Source: Vandiemenella viatica
Lineage: Eukaryota; Arthropoda; Insecta; Orthoptera; Morabidae
DNA length: 64,000 nt
Assembly: GCA_031002005.1 (NCBI GenBank)
Contig: JARYHS010008074.1
Span: forward strand, 265,671,930-265,735,929
Reading direction: 5' to 3'
Shown: positions 36,085 through 45,837 of the stretch, piece after piece
Layout of the letters: every line of letters begins with the position of its first letter
Numbering within the stretch: position 1 is the stretch's first letter
The notes under the pieces: model-generated
The model's input: the letters and a program-made list of their open reading frames with translations, nothing else
The model's database searches: none
Told to the model about the DNA's origin: nothing
Position numbers and translations under genes: made by a program

Positions 36085-37020
36085 CGATCGGCGTCTGACC
36101 ATGGTGGAAAGAAATATATGGAGAAGAAATAACGCTTATTCTGTGACGCCGCCTCTAAACTCTCGGCTGATACTGCGCATGCGCAGTGGCGACGGCAGCC
36201 ATTTTACGTATCCACACAATTGCTATTTGGAGACAGTATATCCAGAAAACTAGCAAGATATCGAAAAATCTTTATTTTCGATTTTTTTTCGTCGTGTTAC
36301 ATAAGGATCTATCGTCAAATTTGACTTTTTGCGAAATTTTTCTTCTGCATTTCAACTCATTTTTGAGACAGTATATTTCGAGAACGAGGCAAGATATCGA
36401 AAATTTTTATTCTTTATTTGTCTCGTCTTTTTAAATAAGAATCAATCATCAAATTTGACTTTGACCAATTTTTTCTTCTGAATTTCAACCAAAAACACCT
36501 CACATTTGAGACAGAATATCTTGAAAACTAAGCAGGATATCAAAAAAATTTATTCATCATTTTTTATTTGTCTCGTCGAGTTACATAATAATCCATCATC
36601 AGATTGCAACGTCACGTTTACCCTAGACCCCCCTTGAGGTTTTGTACATATTCCCCGTGTCTGTAGGGCAGGGCCGGCGTTATGGGGGGGGGGGGGGGGT
36701 AAGCGGGTCAAAAGTACCCGGGTCCGCCGGCTGATGGGGGGCCCCGATCACCGATTGTAGGGGCCGTCAGGCCATGAAGCCAAGAATCCACCACCCATTG
36801 TCGCCCGGCCAGTTTGTAGGGAAGGTCGCCCATTTTACCCCGGGCCCGAAATTCCTAGCGCCGGTCCTGCTGTAGGGATAGGTAATATGGCGGCCACGCC
36901 TCCCCACTCCTCTCCGGAATATATGGAGACGAAATAATGCCAAATCGGTGAAACCTCATATAAAAACTCGTCTCCTACTGCGCATGCGCTGCGGCCATAG
37001 GAATCACCCCAAAACATTAG
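36085..37020. repeat. Dispersed repeat with internal 3-unit tandem array
   Basis: Contains three units beginning GAGACAGTATAT at about 36230, 36365 and 36508 (period 135-143 bp), each with 'aagatatcgaaa' and 'gtcgtgttacataa' phrases. The same units followed by the same flank ('cataataatccatcatca', 'tattccccg', 'atatggcg') occur at 44185-44640, so both are copies of one element. Palindromic TGCGCATGCGC motifs lie at about 36174-36184 and 36978-36988. A MITE splits the right part. No termini are firmly fixed. Confidence 0.6.
36669..36869. mobile_element. 201-bp hAT-type MITE, perfect 8-bp duplication
   Basis: Terminal repeats CAGGGCCGGCGTTAT and CTAGCGCCGGTCCTG, flanked by CTGTAGGG at 36661-36668 and 36870-36877. 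Same family as 32597-32763, with a G-run of about 14 close to the left end and the phrases GTAAGCGGGTCAAA and TTTGTAG shared by both. Confidence 0.85.
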
Positions 37021-37384
37021 GCTGTTTGCACTGTGAACATTTCATTTTCTAATATTTCAAAGTTTTTTATAATACCAAGTTGTGTTGCTTATGGTTGCAC
37101 AAACAGACAAGATAGTAAACAGTCTGGAATAACATTTCGTAACTAAATCACATTTTAATTATTGTTGTTGAAGTGTTTGATAGATAACTGCAAGATTAGA
37201 GCCTATCGCTATAAATTTATTCATTACTCTCAATAAGATGATATCGTTCTCAAATGTTCGTTGGTGTAGTGTAGACAGTCAGCATATGTTATTACTTTGC
37301 GCCTGAAAGGTAGCCTTATTGTACACAAGTATTGAAAGTCTAATTTAAGCGGGTCAAGTTTACATTGCAATACAAGTAAAAAAT

Positions 37385-38068
37385 ACAGAATGTCAGTCTA
37401 AAATAGTTTTGTTCTATCAGAACATTAGGGGTATCTCAAGCAAACTTGATAAGTTGATAATATCTATAGAAGAAACCCAAAAATCATTGAATCTTAACAT
37501 AAATATCCTATGTCTGACAGAACACCATCTGAAGGATTCTGAAATATGTCTCCTCCCTTTTATAGGATATAGGTTAGCTTCATGTTACTGCAGTTCACAG
37601 ATTAGAATGGGTAGTGCAGCAATATATGTAAGAGAAAATAGTGAGACAAAATCATTAGATCTAAGTAAATACTGTATAGAACAAGATTTTGAATGTTGTG
37701 CAATACAGTTAGAATTAGATAACAAATATTTTATAGTGCTGACAGTTTATAGGGCTCCCACAGGAGACTTCAGTACATTTTGTAATAAACTTCAAGCGGT
37801 TCTATTAAATTTATCAGGAACTAAAAGGGAATTTATCGTCTGTGGAGACTTCAACATAAATTTTGCTGTAGAATGTAACCAGACAGATTATCTTCTAGGA
37901 ATGCTTAGATCATTCAATCTCTATCAAACTGTAAATTTCCCAACTAGAATACAAAAAGACAGAAGTTCCATTATTGATAACATTTTTGTAGAGCACAATA
38001 AATTAGAAATTCATGGAACAGTTCCAATGGAAAATGGCTTGTCAGACCATAATGCTGAAATAATTAAA
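37385..38068 (+). pseudogene. LINE-C ORF2, APE-type endonuclease part
   Basis: Open for about 220 codons. It begins with a 'FYQNIRGI' block (the N..R motif), then 'ILCLTEHHL' (metal-binding glutamate), 'YRAPTGD', 'IVCGDFNINF' (GDFN motif) and ends at 'LSDHNAEII' (the SDH catalytic motif). These are the hallmarks of apurinic-like endonucleases that nick the target for reverse transcription. A stop at 38069-38071 follows the domain. Intact ORF2 proteins continue without interruption into the RT. Confidence 0.85.
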
Positions 38069-38071
38069 TGA

Positions 38072-40194
38072 AAATAACAAAAAGAAAGGATTTGTAAAAG
38101 TTAGGCCATTAAAGAGCAATTCAATAAAAACATTAAATGATGAACTTCTCAATGATGACTGGAGCACTGTTTATAAATTAAAAGGGGTAAACAATAAATT
38201 CAATTACTTTCACCAAAGGTTTTTGGAAATTTAGGAAAGGTGTCTCCTTACAAAACTAGCTCCAATTGGCCAAAAACGAGTAAACAAAAATTGGGTTACA
38301 GTTGGTATTAAAACATCTTGCAGACATAAAAGGGAATTGTATATAAAAGTTAGGAATACTGATAATATGCTTCTCAGACAACATTACAAAACTTACTGTA
38401 GAATTTTAACCAAAGTAATAAAAGAAGCTAAACGTTTGGCCATAAACGATGAGATTAGTAATTCAGATAACAAGATAAAAAGTGTTTGGAACATTATTAA
38501 AAGAGAAACAACTGTATCATCCCTTGAACATAAACCTAAGCAATAAGCGTTAATGATAAACTTGTAAATGACCCCTCTTATGTAGGAAGTGGTTTCAATA
38601 ACTACTTCTTAACAGTTGATGAAAAAATAAAAGGAAAATATATTGGGAATATGGATGCTATAGCAATACTTAAATATTTGTCACCAAAAACAGCACCTAT
38701 GTCTCTATTTCCCACCAGTCAAAATGAAATTGAAAAAATTATTAAATCCCTCGAAAATAAAAAGTCATTTGGTTATGATGAGGTTTCAAGCCATGTAGTG
38801 AAACAATGTAACACCAGCATTAGAAGAGTTATTAGTCATACTTGTAATAGTTCTATTGAAGAAGGTATCTTCCTTGACTCACTCAAGAAGTCAATAATCA
38901 AACCGCTTTATAAAAAGGGTGATACCTCAAAGATTGAGAATTACAGACCCATTTCACTTCTACCAGCATTTTCAAAAATCTTTGAAAAAGCAAAGTACAG
39001 AAGGGTGTATGCACATCTACAAAAGAATGACCTACTCAGTAAAGTACAGTTTGGTTCTAGGCAAGGTATTTCAACAGATTCAACAATTTTTGCTTTTGTA
39101 AACAACATACTGGAATCAATGCATAAAAAAATTAAATTCCGTAGGTATATTCTGTGATCTTACTAAGGCTTTTGAATGTGTTGATCATGAGATTCTACTA
39201 GGTAAATTAGACCACTATGGAGTTAGTGGTAAGCTAGGACTTTGGTTTAAAACATACCTGGAAAATAGAAAGCAATGTGTATCACTGAAAAATGCTAATA
39301 CAGGAGATGTTATAAACTCAGAATGGGGTATAGTTAAATGTGGTGTGCCTCAGGGCTCAATTATTGGCCCTCTGCTGTTCTTAATCTATATAAATGATCT
39401 TCCACATATACTAGGTGATAATGAACACATGGTGCTCTTTGCAGATGATACTAGCATATCGTTGAAAGTACAAAACCTGGAAAACACAGCAAATGATGCT
39501 ATAAAGAAAATTAACAGGTGGCTTAATGCCAAAAAACTAATACTTAATGTAGAAAAGACACAGTTACTTCAGTTTGTAACAAAAAATAAAACAAAGGACA
39601 GCTATAATGTGATATCAGAAGGAAAATCAATCAATGAAAGCAGTTTCACAAATTTCCTGGGTGTATATATAGATAACAAATTGAACTGGAAACATCATAT
39701 TCAACAACTTCTTAAAAAACTGAATTCTGCAATATTTTCACTGAGGGTAATATCTAGAATACCTAATATAGAAACCAGAAAGTTAGTATATTTTGCATAT
39801 TTTCACTCCCTGCTCACTTACTAACAATCCCAGCACAGTATGTATACTTCGTACTATCATTTGTACTGGAAAATCCTGAACACTTCAATCTTAATGCTGA
39901 CATACATAGCCATAATACTAGGAATAAGTATAATATTCTCAAGGATTACAAATCACTGTCATTTGTACAACATTTACTGGAGCTTCCTTATTCAATGTCT
40001 TACCAACAGAAATTAAATGTTATCTATGAATACCAACAGAAATTAAATGTTATCTATGAATACCAACAGAAATTAAATGTTATCTATGAAAACCCAAGTA
40101 CTTTAGGTTCAAACTGAAAGAGTTTCTGCTTCAGAACCCATTTTACTCTGTGAAAGAATTTTCTTCTTGGAATTTGGTAACTAAGAATGACTGA
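38072..40194 (+). pseudogene. LINE-C ORF2, RT and C-terminal part
   Basis: After a linker with several shifts, the frame at 38651-39157 covers 'IIKPLYKKGD', 'ENYRPISLLPAFSKIFEK' and 'QFGSRQGISTDSTI'. A shift near 39145 precedes 'FCDLTKAFECVDHE' (motif A). The frame at 39345-39824 contains 'MPQGSIIGPLLFLIYINDL' (motif B), 'MVLFADDTSI' (motif C with the ADD pair) and 'TNFLGVYIDNKL'. The C-terminal 'FKLKEFLLQNPFYSVKEF' ends with a stop at 40192-40194. All catalytic aspartates are present. Roughly four to six frame breaks inactivate it. Confidence 0.8.
40001..40090 (+). repeat. Perfect 3 x 30-bp tandem repeat in LINE-C
   Basis: A 30-base unit, starting TACCAACAGAAATT and ending TATCTATGAA, occurs three times without a mismatch (40001-40030, 40031-40060, 40061-40090). 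It lies in the ORF2 C-terminal coding region. In one frame it would encode YQQKLNVIYE three times, but in the ORF2 frame each unit holds a TGA stop. Perfect identity inside a mutated LINE implies a recent expansion. Confidence 0.95.
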
Positions 40195-40291
40195 TAAAAT
40201 AGTGTATATGGTGTATGGAAGGGGAAGGTAACAAAGTTGACCACAATTACTAAAATGATATATGGTTTTTGTTGTTGTTGTTGTTAGGGCT

Positions 40292-41018
40292 TTAGGGCGC
40301 GTCAACATCTAGGTTATTAGCGCCCTAACTAAAACCTGGTTTAACAGCGTGATTTACTATCATTTTCGTAGCCGACTGTGACTTGGTCGGCCACGCAGAA
40401 GGTAAAGCAAACTAAAATATTAAAACAGCAACTGAAATACCGCCCGCATGGCTGACTCTAAAGGGGTCAGCCACACAGACGGAAAAAAGAAAACAAGACT
40501 AAAATACTGGAAGAAATGCCAAATGCATGGCCGGCCACAAAGAGGTCGGACATACAGACAGCTAAAAAGGGTACTAAAACGATCGCTGCAAAATGGTCAT
40601 AAATAATTGAAGTCAAAAATAACTGGTTCACTGTAAAATAACCAGGTTAAATGATAAGGAAACTCGCTGGCTAGTTCCTTTAGGGTGCATCGATAGTGGG
40701 GTCATTAGCGCCCTATTACCAGCTACCTCTGTGGATTAAGAAAGTACTAAAATACTGTCTGCATGGTCGACTGTAAAGGGGTCGGCCATACAGACAGCAA
40801 ATAAAATAAGTCATAAAATCAGACATGGCTTTAAGCGACCACAATGACTTAAAACCGTACAACAACTGTAAGGCTGTAAAGGGGCCAAACAGGTTCAAAA
40901 GAGGATAAAAAATACTACATGTCTTGCTGGCTGTATATTGGCCAGACAGACATGAATAATAACAATACAAAAAATAAAAACCATGCATATGGATTGGGTG
41001 ACTGTAAAGAGGTCACCC
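40292..41018 (-). other. Structured 3' UTR: repeated hairpins with 9-nt loops
   Basis: Immediately after the ORF1 stop the UTR contains stem-loops at 40996-41018 (GGGTGAC/GTCACCC), 40927-40945 (CTGGC/GCCAG), 40872-40886 (GGC/GCC only), 40755-40797 (inner GGTCGAC/GTCGGCC, extended to a ~17-bp stem), 40529-40551 (GGCCGGC/GTCGGAC), 40450-40472 (GGCTGAC/GTCAGCC) and 40371-40391 (GCCGAC/GTCGGC). Every loop is exactly 9 nt, usually TGTAAAGGG on the plus strand. The first three left-hand copies are spaced 79 bp. Stems differ between copies but pairing is kept. A terminal TTAGGGCGC/GCGCCCTAA hairpin (40292-40328) ends the element, and a second copy lies at 40681-40715. Confidence 0.8.
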
Positions 41019-41025
41019 ATCAGTC

Positions 41026-42527
41026 TTAAAACTGGACCGATCTGCCTAAAATTGGTTTCACCCGCCTCGGTTCGGGTGGGTCTTCGATCATTGCCTGCTG
41101 AGGAACGGGATCAGGCTCGTCCACCAGCATTTCTATTTCTTCTGGCTCCGAAGAGTCAGACGACTCCGACTCAGTTGACTCCTGGCTGTTATTCTTCTTC
41201 TTCTGCTTCTTCTCCACCCCTTTCCCCTTCTTCTCCCTACTACTTGGTAGTCTTGGAGGAGACGAAGAGGGGGATTTCACAAAGTGAGTCGGGTCCGTCA
41301 GTCTAAACTTCGGGCCACAGATCTTCTGATTGCCTCCATTCTCACTTGTAGCAGTTGGCAATGCTACCACCGTGATAGCACGTGGTGGTATTGGAGGTGG
41401 CGTTGTTTTCGCTATCAGTGCTGGTGGATCCTTCTTCGCTGCTGCTGGTGTGGTCGAGGACGCAGACGTGTTGCTACCAGCGTCCGCGGTCTTAGATGTT
41501 GTGATCTTAGCGGATATTGCACCGCATTTGCACTGACATGAGCACGTTGTGCTAGTGCTCATGTCTGCAACTAACGTCTGGGTAGCAACACTCTGCTTCC
41601 TGATGGGAGCTGAAGCCATCTTAGCAAAAGTAGTTCCGAAAATTGGAGCGGCGAGCGACTTGCCTTCTTTTTAGCTTCCCCATAGGGAATCCGCTCTTTG
41701 GTCTTCAGCTCCTGTATCTTGCGCTCTTCAAGATACACTTGACACTCCCTACTCCAGGCAGGGTGCGACCCGGAGCAGTTGACGCACACCTGTGGGAGCG
41801 TGCAACTAACACCCGGCTCATGTGCGCCCTTCCCGCAATTACCACAGGTTGGTTTTCCTTTACATGACGCCGTCGTATGTCCGAACCACTGACACTGGAA
41901 ACAGCGCATCGGGTCCGGAACATACGGACGGACGTTCAAATTAATTTACCCTGCTTTGATGTTCTTTGGCAGTACTGGAGTGTCAAACGTCAGGACGAAG
42001 GTGGCAGTCTTTTCAATACTGCCATTTACCCTTCGAGTGATCTGACGTACCTCGACCACTTTCTGTTCCTTCCACTCCTCAACGAGTTCCTCTGTCCCTA
42101 TGTCAACTAAGTCACGGCACGTGACAACGCCTTTGCTGCTGTTAAGGGATTTGTGGAGTTCGCAGGTAACGGCGAACTCCCCGAGCTTCTCACAGTTCAG
42201 GAGTTGGGTAGCTTGCCTACTGGAAGTTGTTTCCAGCAGCAGCGTCCCGTTCCTCAGCTTTTTAATGGTATTTAGAGTCCCTACTAGACCCTCTAAACCC
42301 TTAGAAATATAAAAAGGTGAAACTTTTTCTAAAGATCCTTCCACTCGTTGCATAACTATAAAAGCATTCGCAAGTGAACAAACTTTCCTGTTACTATTAC
42401 TTTCTGAAGAGGGGGGGGCTATCAACCCGCACCCTCTTCTTAGAACTGGGTGTATTTTGATTATTCTGCGGCACACCCGTACTGCAGGGTTTTTTGTTTT
42501 TATTGTGAGGCTTAATTTTGGTCCCAC
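41026..42527 (-). pseudogene. Gag-like ORF1 with three CCHC-type zinc knuckles
   Basis: About 500 codons from an ATG at 42527, broken only twice: one in-frame TAA at about 41946 (codon ~194) and one single-base shift near 41640. The N-terminal ~190 residues form a globular region typical of insect LINE ORF1 RNA-binding domains. Knuckles CFQCQWFGHTTASC, CGNCGKGAHEPGVSC and CVNCSGSHPAWSREC follow. The C-terminal 200 residues are low complexity: S/T/A-rich, then proline-rich, lysine-rich and acidic. Two lesions only suggests recent inactivation, or that it worked as RNA rather than protein. The function (RNA binding and chaperoning) is inferred from the family. Confidence 0.8.
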
Positions 42528-42894
42528 GAGTAAAACAATATAGAAGAAAATGCTAATACAACAGGGGTGCGCAGGTGCCCCTGAGGTTGCACGTTAGCAG
42601 GTGATTTCCCTCATCACTCATTCGCCTCCTCGGCACGTGTCTGACCTTGAGGTTGAGGGTTTTTTTTATAGAGGTTTGTTCCGTCCTCGCAATCCGGGCG
42701 ATGAAGCCAAGATTCCCGTTCTCCTAGGCACACAACGTTCCACCGCCACGCCTTACGGTGGTCGTTGAAGCATGGTAGGAGCTTACGGTGTGGGAAACTT
42801 GCGGCGCTCACAAGTTTCCAGCTCGGGCACCGCGGGTTCGCCAAACCCATACCTGGCACTTGCGTACCAGGCCCCTGCGGGGTATATGGTTTTT

Positions 42895-43340
42895 ATTTCT
42901 ATTGAAACTTTTGATAAATGAAGTAATTACACTGTTTACAAAATTTCACTTATAACTAACATGGGATAGCATGCACTCAAAAATTGCTGTGAAAAAATTA
43001 TCATACTAACAGGTTTTTAAGTAATTAACTGCTTATGAGTTGTTGGTAATATAATTGATATTGTTAATAAGTGTGTGTACTGTTCCATATAAATAGTAAC
43101 TAACATGATATAATATGCAGTTGTATATTACAGTGAAACTTATTATGGTAACTGGTTGGTAAGAAAATAACTGGCTATTTGATGCTGGTAACAAGTGTAT
43201 ACACTGTTCCACATAATAAGTAGTAATTAACTCGGGATTGTATTTGTGCATTATGGGGATATTGATTATACTAATGGGTTGTAGCTAATTTGTTGTCAAT
43301 ATATAATAATATTATCAATTATATAATAATATTGACATTA
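42895..43340. repeat. AT-rich tandem array, about three units of 130-150 bp
   Basis: Units start near 42955, 43095 and 43220 with 'taactaacatgggata'-type sequence. Each includes a 'gggttgtaa'/'ggttggtaa' block, 'tgttaataagtgt' and 'actgttcca', with only the last unit degraded. The array directly follows the ORF1-only insertion and probably belongs to the 3' UTR of LINE-C. Short inverted AT-rich segments occur at about 43295-43335. Confidence 0.6.
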
Positions 43341-43775
43341 TTAATAAGTGTATCCCCAAGATTAATCTCACATGGGATCAAAGTGAAAATATCTATCTTT
43401 CTACAGTGAATGTGCATACTTTAGTCCAGTTTCAGTTTACACTGAAAGTGTATGATGAAATTAATTGTGATAATTTGTGCTGTGTGAACTACTAAACTTG
43501 ATGAAGCAAACGTTGTTGTTATGCGAAATGTAGTTCCCGATGCTTTTCATGTGTTTAGATCAATCCACATAGTTTGATTTAGTAGCAGCAATATTAATGG
43601 AAATGTGGGTAAGTTGAAATGCGGTGTGTACCAGAAGGGTACAAACAATTTATTTATCATTATTAGTTGTTACTAATTTCATGAGAACTATGTTTGTGAC
43701 ACAATGTGTATCGTGATGTAAACTACTCCCATCTAAGCTTTTCACTTTTGATGTGTGGTAAGAAGATAAATCCAT

Positions 43776-44023
43776 ACCGAGCGTGGTGGTGTAACGGATA
43801 GCGTTCTGGCCTCGCATTCGGGAGGACGGCGGTTCGAATCCCCGTCCGGACATCCAGATTTGGGTTTTCCATGGTTTCCCCAAATCACTCCAGGTGAATG
43901 CCGGGATGCTTCCTTCAAAAGGCCATGGCCGAATTCCTTCCCATTCCTTGCCCCCATCCTTTCCCGTCTCTAAAGACCACGTTGTTAAAAAGGGACGTTA
44001 AACTGTTACAAAAAAAAAAAAAA
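43776..44023 (+). mobile_element. tRNA-derived SINE, copy S3 (full length)
   Basis: The 12-bp duplication AGATAAATCCAT flanks it (43764-43775 and 44024-44035). The head contains box A (TGGTGTAACGG, about 43788) and a perfect box B (GGTTCGAATCC, 43831-43841), as in a polymerase III promoter. The body is conserved among copies. The 3' tail has a GTCTC/GGGAC hairpin (43966-43996), then a short A run. This is the reference copy for the family. Which tRNA the head came from is not decided here. Confidence 0.9.
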
Positions 44024-44184
44024 AGATAAATCCATTTATGTTGCTAGCAAAGTTACATAGGCCACTAACAGTACAATATCTTCTGAGTAAGTTCAGAAGC
44101 TATGAGGTCTTATGAAGGATTAATATTTTTTTTTTTTTTAAATTTCTAAACATTTACTTAACCTAACCTAACCACCCCAATTTC

Positions 44185-44640
44185 GAGACAGCATATCTCG
44201 AGAATTAAGCAAGATTTCTAAAATATATATTCTTCACTTTCAAGTTATCTCATCGTGTTACATAAGAATCTATCATCAAATTTGACCTTAGGGAAATATT
44301 TTTTCTGAATTTCAACCCAAAGTTCCTCTCTCTTCAGACAGTATATCTCGAGAACTAAGCACGATATCAAAAACATTTATTGTTCATTTTTGATCTGTCT
44401 CATTGAGTTACATAATAATCCATCATCAAATTGTGGTGCCACGGTTGTCTTATTATTCCCTGGAGGTTTTTGTGCCTATTCCCCGAGTTTATACGGCTGA
44501 GCAATATGGCGCCCTCCCCACCCCATTTCTCTCTATCTGGTTTCACTCCAGTGTGTGGTGAAGGCCCCTTGCGTCGTCTCCACATATTCCTTCCTCCGTG
44601 CGTCTGACCAACTACACGCATATCTGTGGTTATTTAGAGT
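44185..44640. repeat. Second copy of the 36085 repeat (two-unit array)
   Basis: Two units beginning GAGACAGCATATCTCGAGAA (44187) and CAGACAGTATATCTCGAGAA (44336), followed by the same flank as at 36590-36920, including 'cataataatccatcatca' and 'gcaatatggcg'. The right end, 'ccacatattccttcctccgtgcgtctgacc', resembles the left end at 36094-36140 in inverted orientation, which hints at terminal inverted repeats and hence a DNA transposon. Confidence 0.55.
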
Positions 44641-44939
44641 AGGTACAAGACCCTTAAATGTGGGAGGTACAATTCTCACTAGGCTGGTTTTTCTGTTTTT
44701 ATTCTAGTTGCCTTCCTCATGAACAAAGTCTAACGTGCTGATGTGTTGATGTACAATTTTTTTTTTTTATTGGAAGATGTTCCAAGATGTGGATATAGAA
44801 GAACATGTTTACTGCATCATTGGTGGTAGTTGTTGTTCAATACTCGTTTCTGAGTTTGTTTCTTACTTGTATACAGTTATTTGTGGCTGATCTGGCCAAT
44901 CCTGGCATGAAATAATAGTCCACATATATTGAACCAAAT

Positions 44940-45150
44940 TGTGGGTGGCAGACGCGGTAGGGTTCGTCGCATTTTCTATCACGAGCTTCTACTGCCAGAC
45001 TTCGCTGTTCCTCCTCAAAAAGTGCTACAGCACTGGAGGCGGTTTTACACCAGACAGCAGTCTTGTGCGAGGCAATTCCAGGTGTTCAGATTTGTGCTCT
45101 TCAAGATCTTCTTAAACTGGTCTTTATATCGCTTCAGAGGAGTCCCGGAT
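44940..45150 (-). mobile_element. LINE C-terminal fragment
   Basis: On the minus strand the frame gives 'LKRYKDQFKKILKSTNLNTW' followed by 'LAQDCCLV' and further on an 'FYTR'/'RRT' region, which resembles the 'KRYKD.LK..LK......W...A.DR..WR' tail of many insect LINE ORF2 proteins. Only this short stretch is recognisable. Confidence 0.5.
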
Positions 45151-45539
45151 ACTGATTTTCATCACAAATACAGCTACATTTTTTACAATGTAAGGACATA
45201 AAAATTTACAAAGATAATTACTACATGATTATACGGATCCAACGAAAGAATTGCGACTTTCCTTGCATTCCTTCTCCTAAGTGGTAAAACTACCACAAAC
45301 AAGAAATTCACGGTACTTACATATCAAATCACAGTGTTTCTACATGTCAAATTAATAATAAAATCTATGCACTTCCTGATTTCAAATATGCAAATTTGCA
45401 AATATGCATCCAAACATGCAGATAAGAGGTTAATGAGCGAAAATTGACACATTCGAACTTGTATATTATTACTTCGTCAAAGGAATAAATATGACTGAAT
45501 AATTATTGTTATTATTTAAAAAAAAAATAGATAGAAAAG

Positions 45540-45799
45540 ATAGGACTGTCAAGTAAGGCTCTCACATAGTTCAGACAGACATCAGCCCTGACTAGCATTC
45601 TAGTATTGTCTTGCAAGAGTTGTGGTTTGAGTCCAGCCTAGTGAATGATAAAAGGAAAAGTGGTAATGGTTAAAATAGTTATGACATAAGAAAAACCATT
45701 TTACTTAGCAGCAGATGAACAAAATTCAGCAGAGAAGCTGATTTTGAATTGGAGGGTTCCAGGTTCAGTTCCAACACCTCTTCAAATAAACTGATCCTG

Positions 45800-45837
<38 letters not shown>
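45540..45837 (+). mobile_element. Possible second SINE family with poly(A)
   Basis: About 300 bp ending in a pure A run (about 45808-45835). It contains two box-B-like phrases (GGTTTGAGTCC near 45631 and GGTTCAGTTCC near 45761). No duplication was identified and only one copy was found, so the call is tentative. Confidence 0.35.

Larger units (their letters stand above)
37385..40258 (+). mobile_element. LINE-C: two-domain non-LTR retrotransposon (Jockey/CR1-like), inactive
   Basis: Carries an endonuclease domain, an RT domain and a C-terminal tail in the expected order over about 2.8 kb. It is AT-rich and better preserved than the other LINEs here. Its 3' region is interrupted by the ORF1-only element at 40271, flanked by TATATGGTTTTT, and probably resumes at 42895. 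No ORF1 upstream was recognised. The 5' boundary is not fixed. Confidence 0.8.
40271..42882 (-). mobile_element. Full-length ORF1-only LINE, 12-bp target-site duplication
   Basis: TATATGGTTTTT flanks the element (40259-40270 and 42883-42894). On the minus strand it runs from a GC-rich 5' leader (42882-42528) through one Gag-like ORF1 (42527-41026) and a 735-bp hairpin-rich 3' UTR to a (AAC)n tail at 40271-40285. There is no endonuclease or RT gene and no space for one. Both ends are present, so this is not truncation by the usual mechanism. It must be moved in trans by another element's RT. Clade unknown. ORF1 organisation is Jockey/I/R1-like. Confidence 0.75.

Noticed and set aside
40271..42882. 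A telomeric HeT-A-like element
   Set aside because: Gag-only content is similar, but the element sits inside another LINE with a 12-bp target duplication, not in a head-to-tail chromosome-end array. Only the analogy is retained.
43776..43860. A tRNA gene (box A and perfect box B)
   Set aside because: The tRNA-like part continues into a body shared by five other copies, has a 3' tail and a 12-bp target duplication. It is a SINE head, not a functional tRNA.
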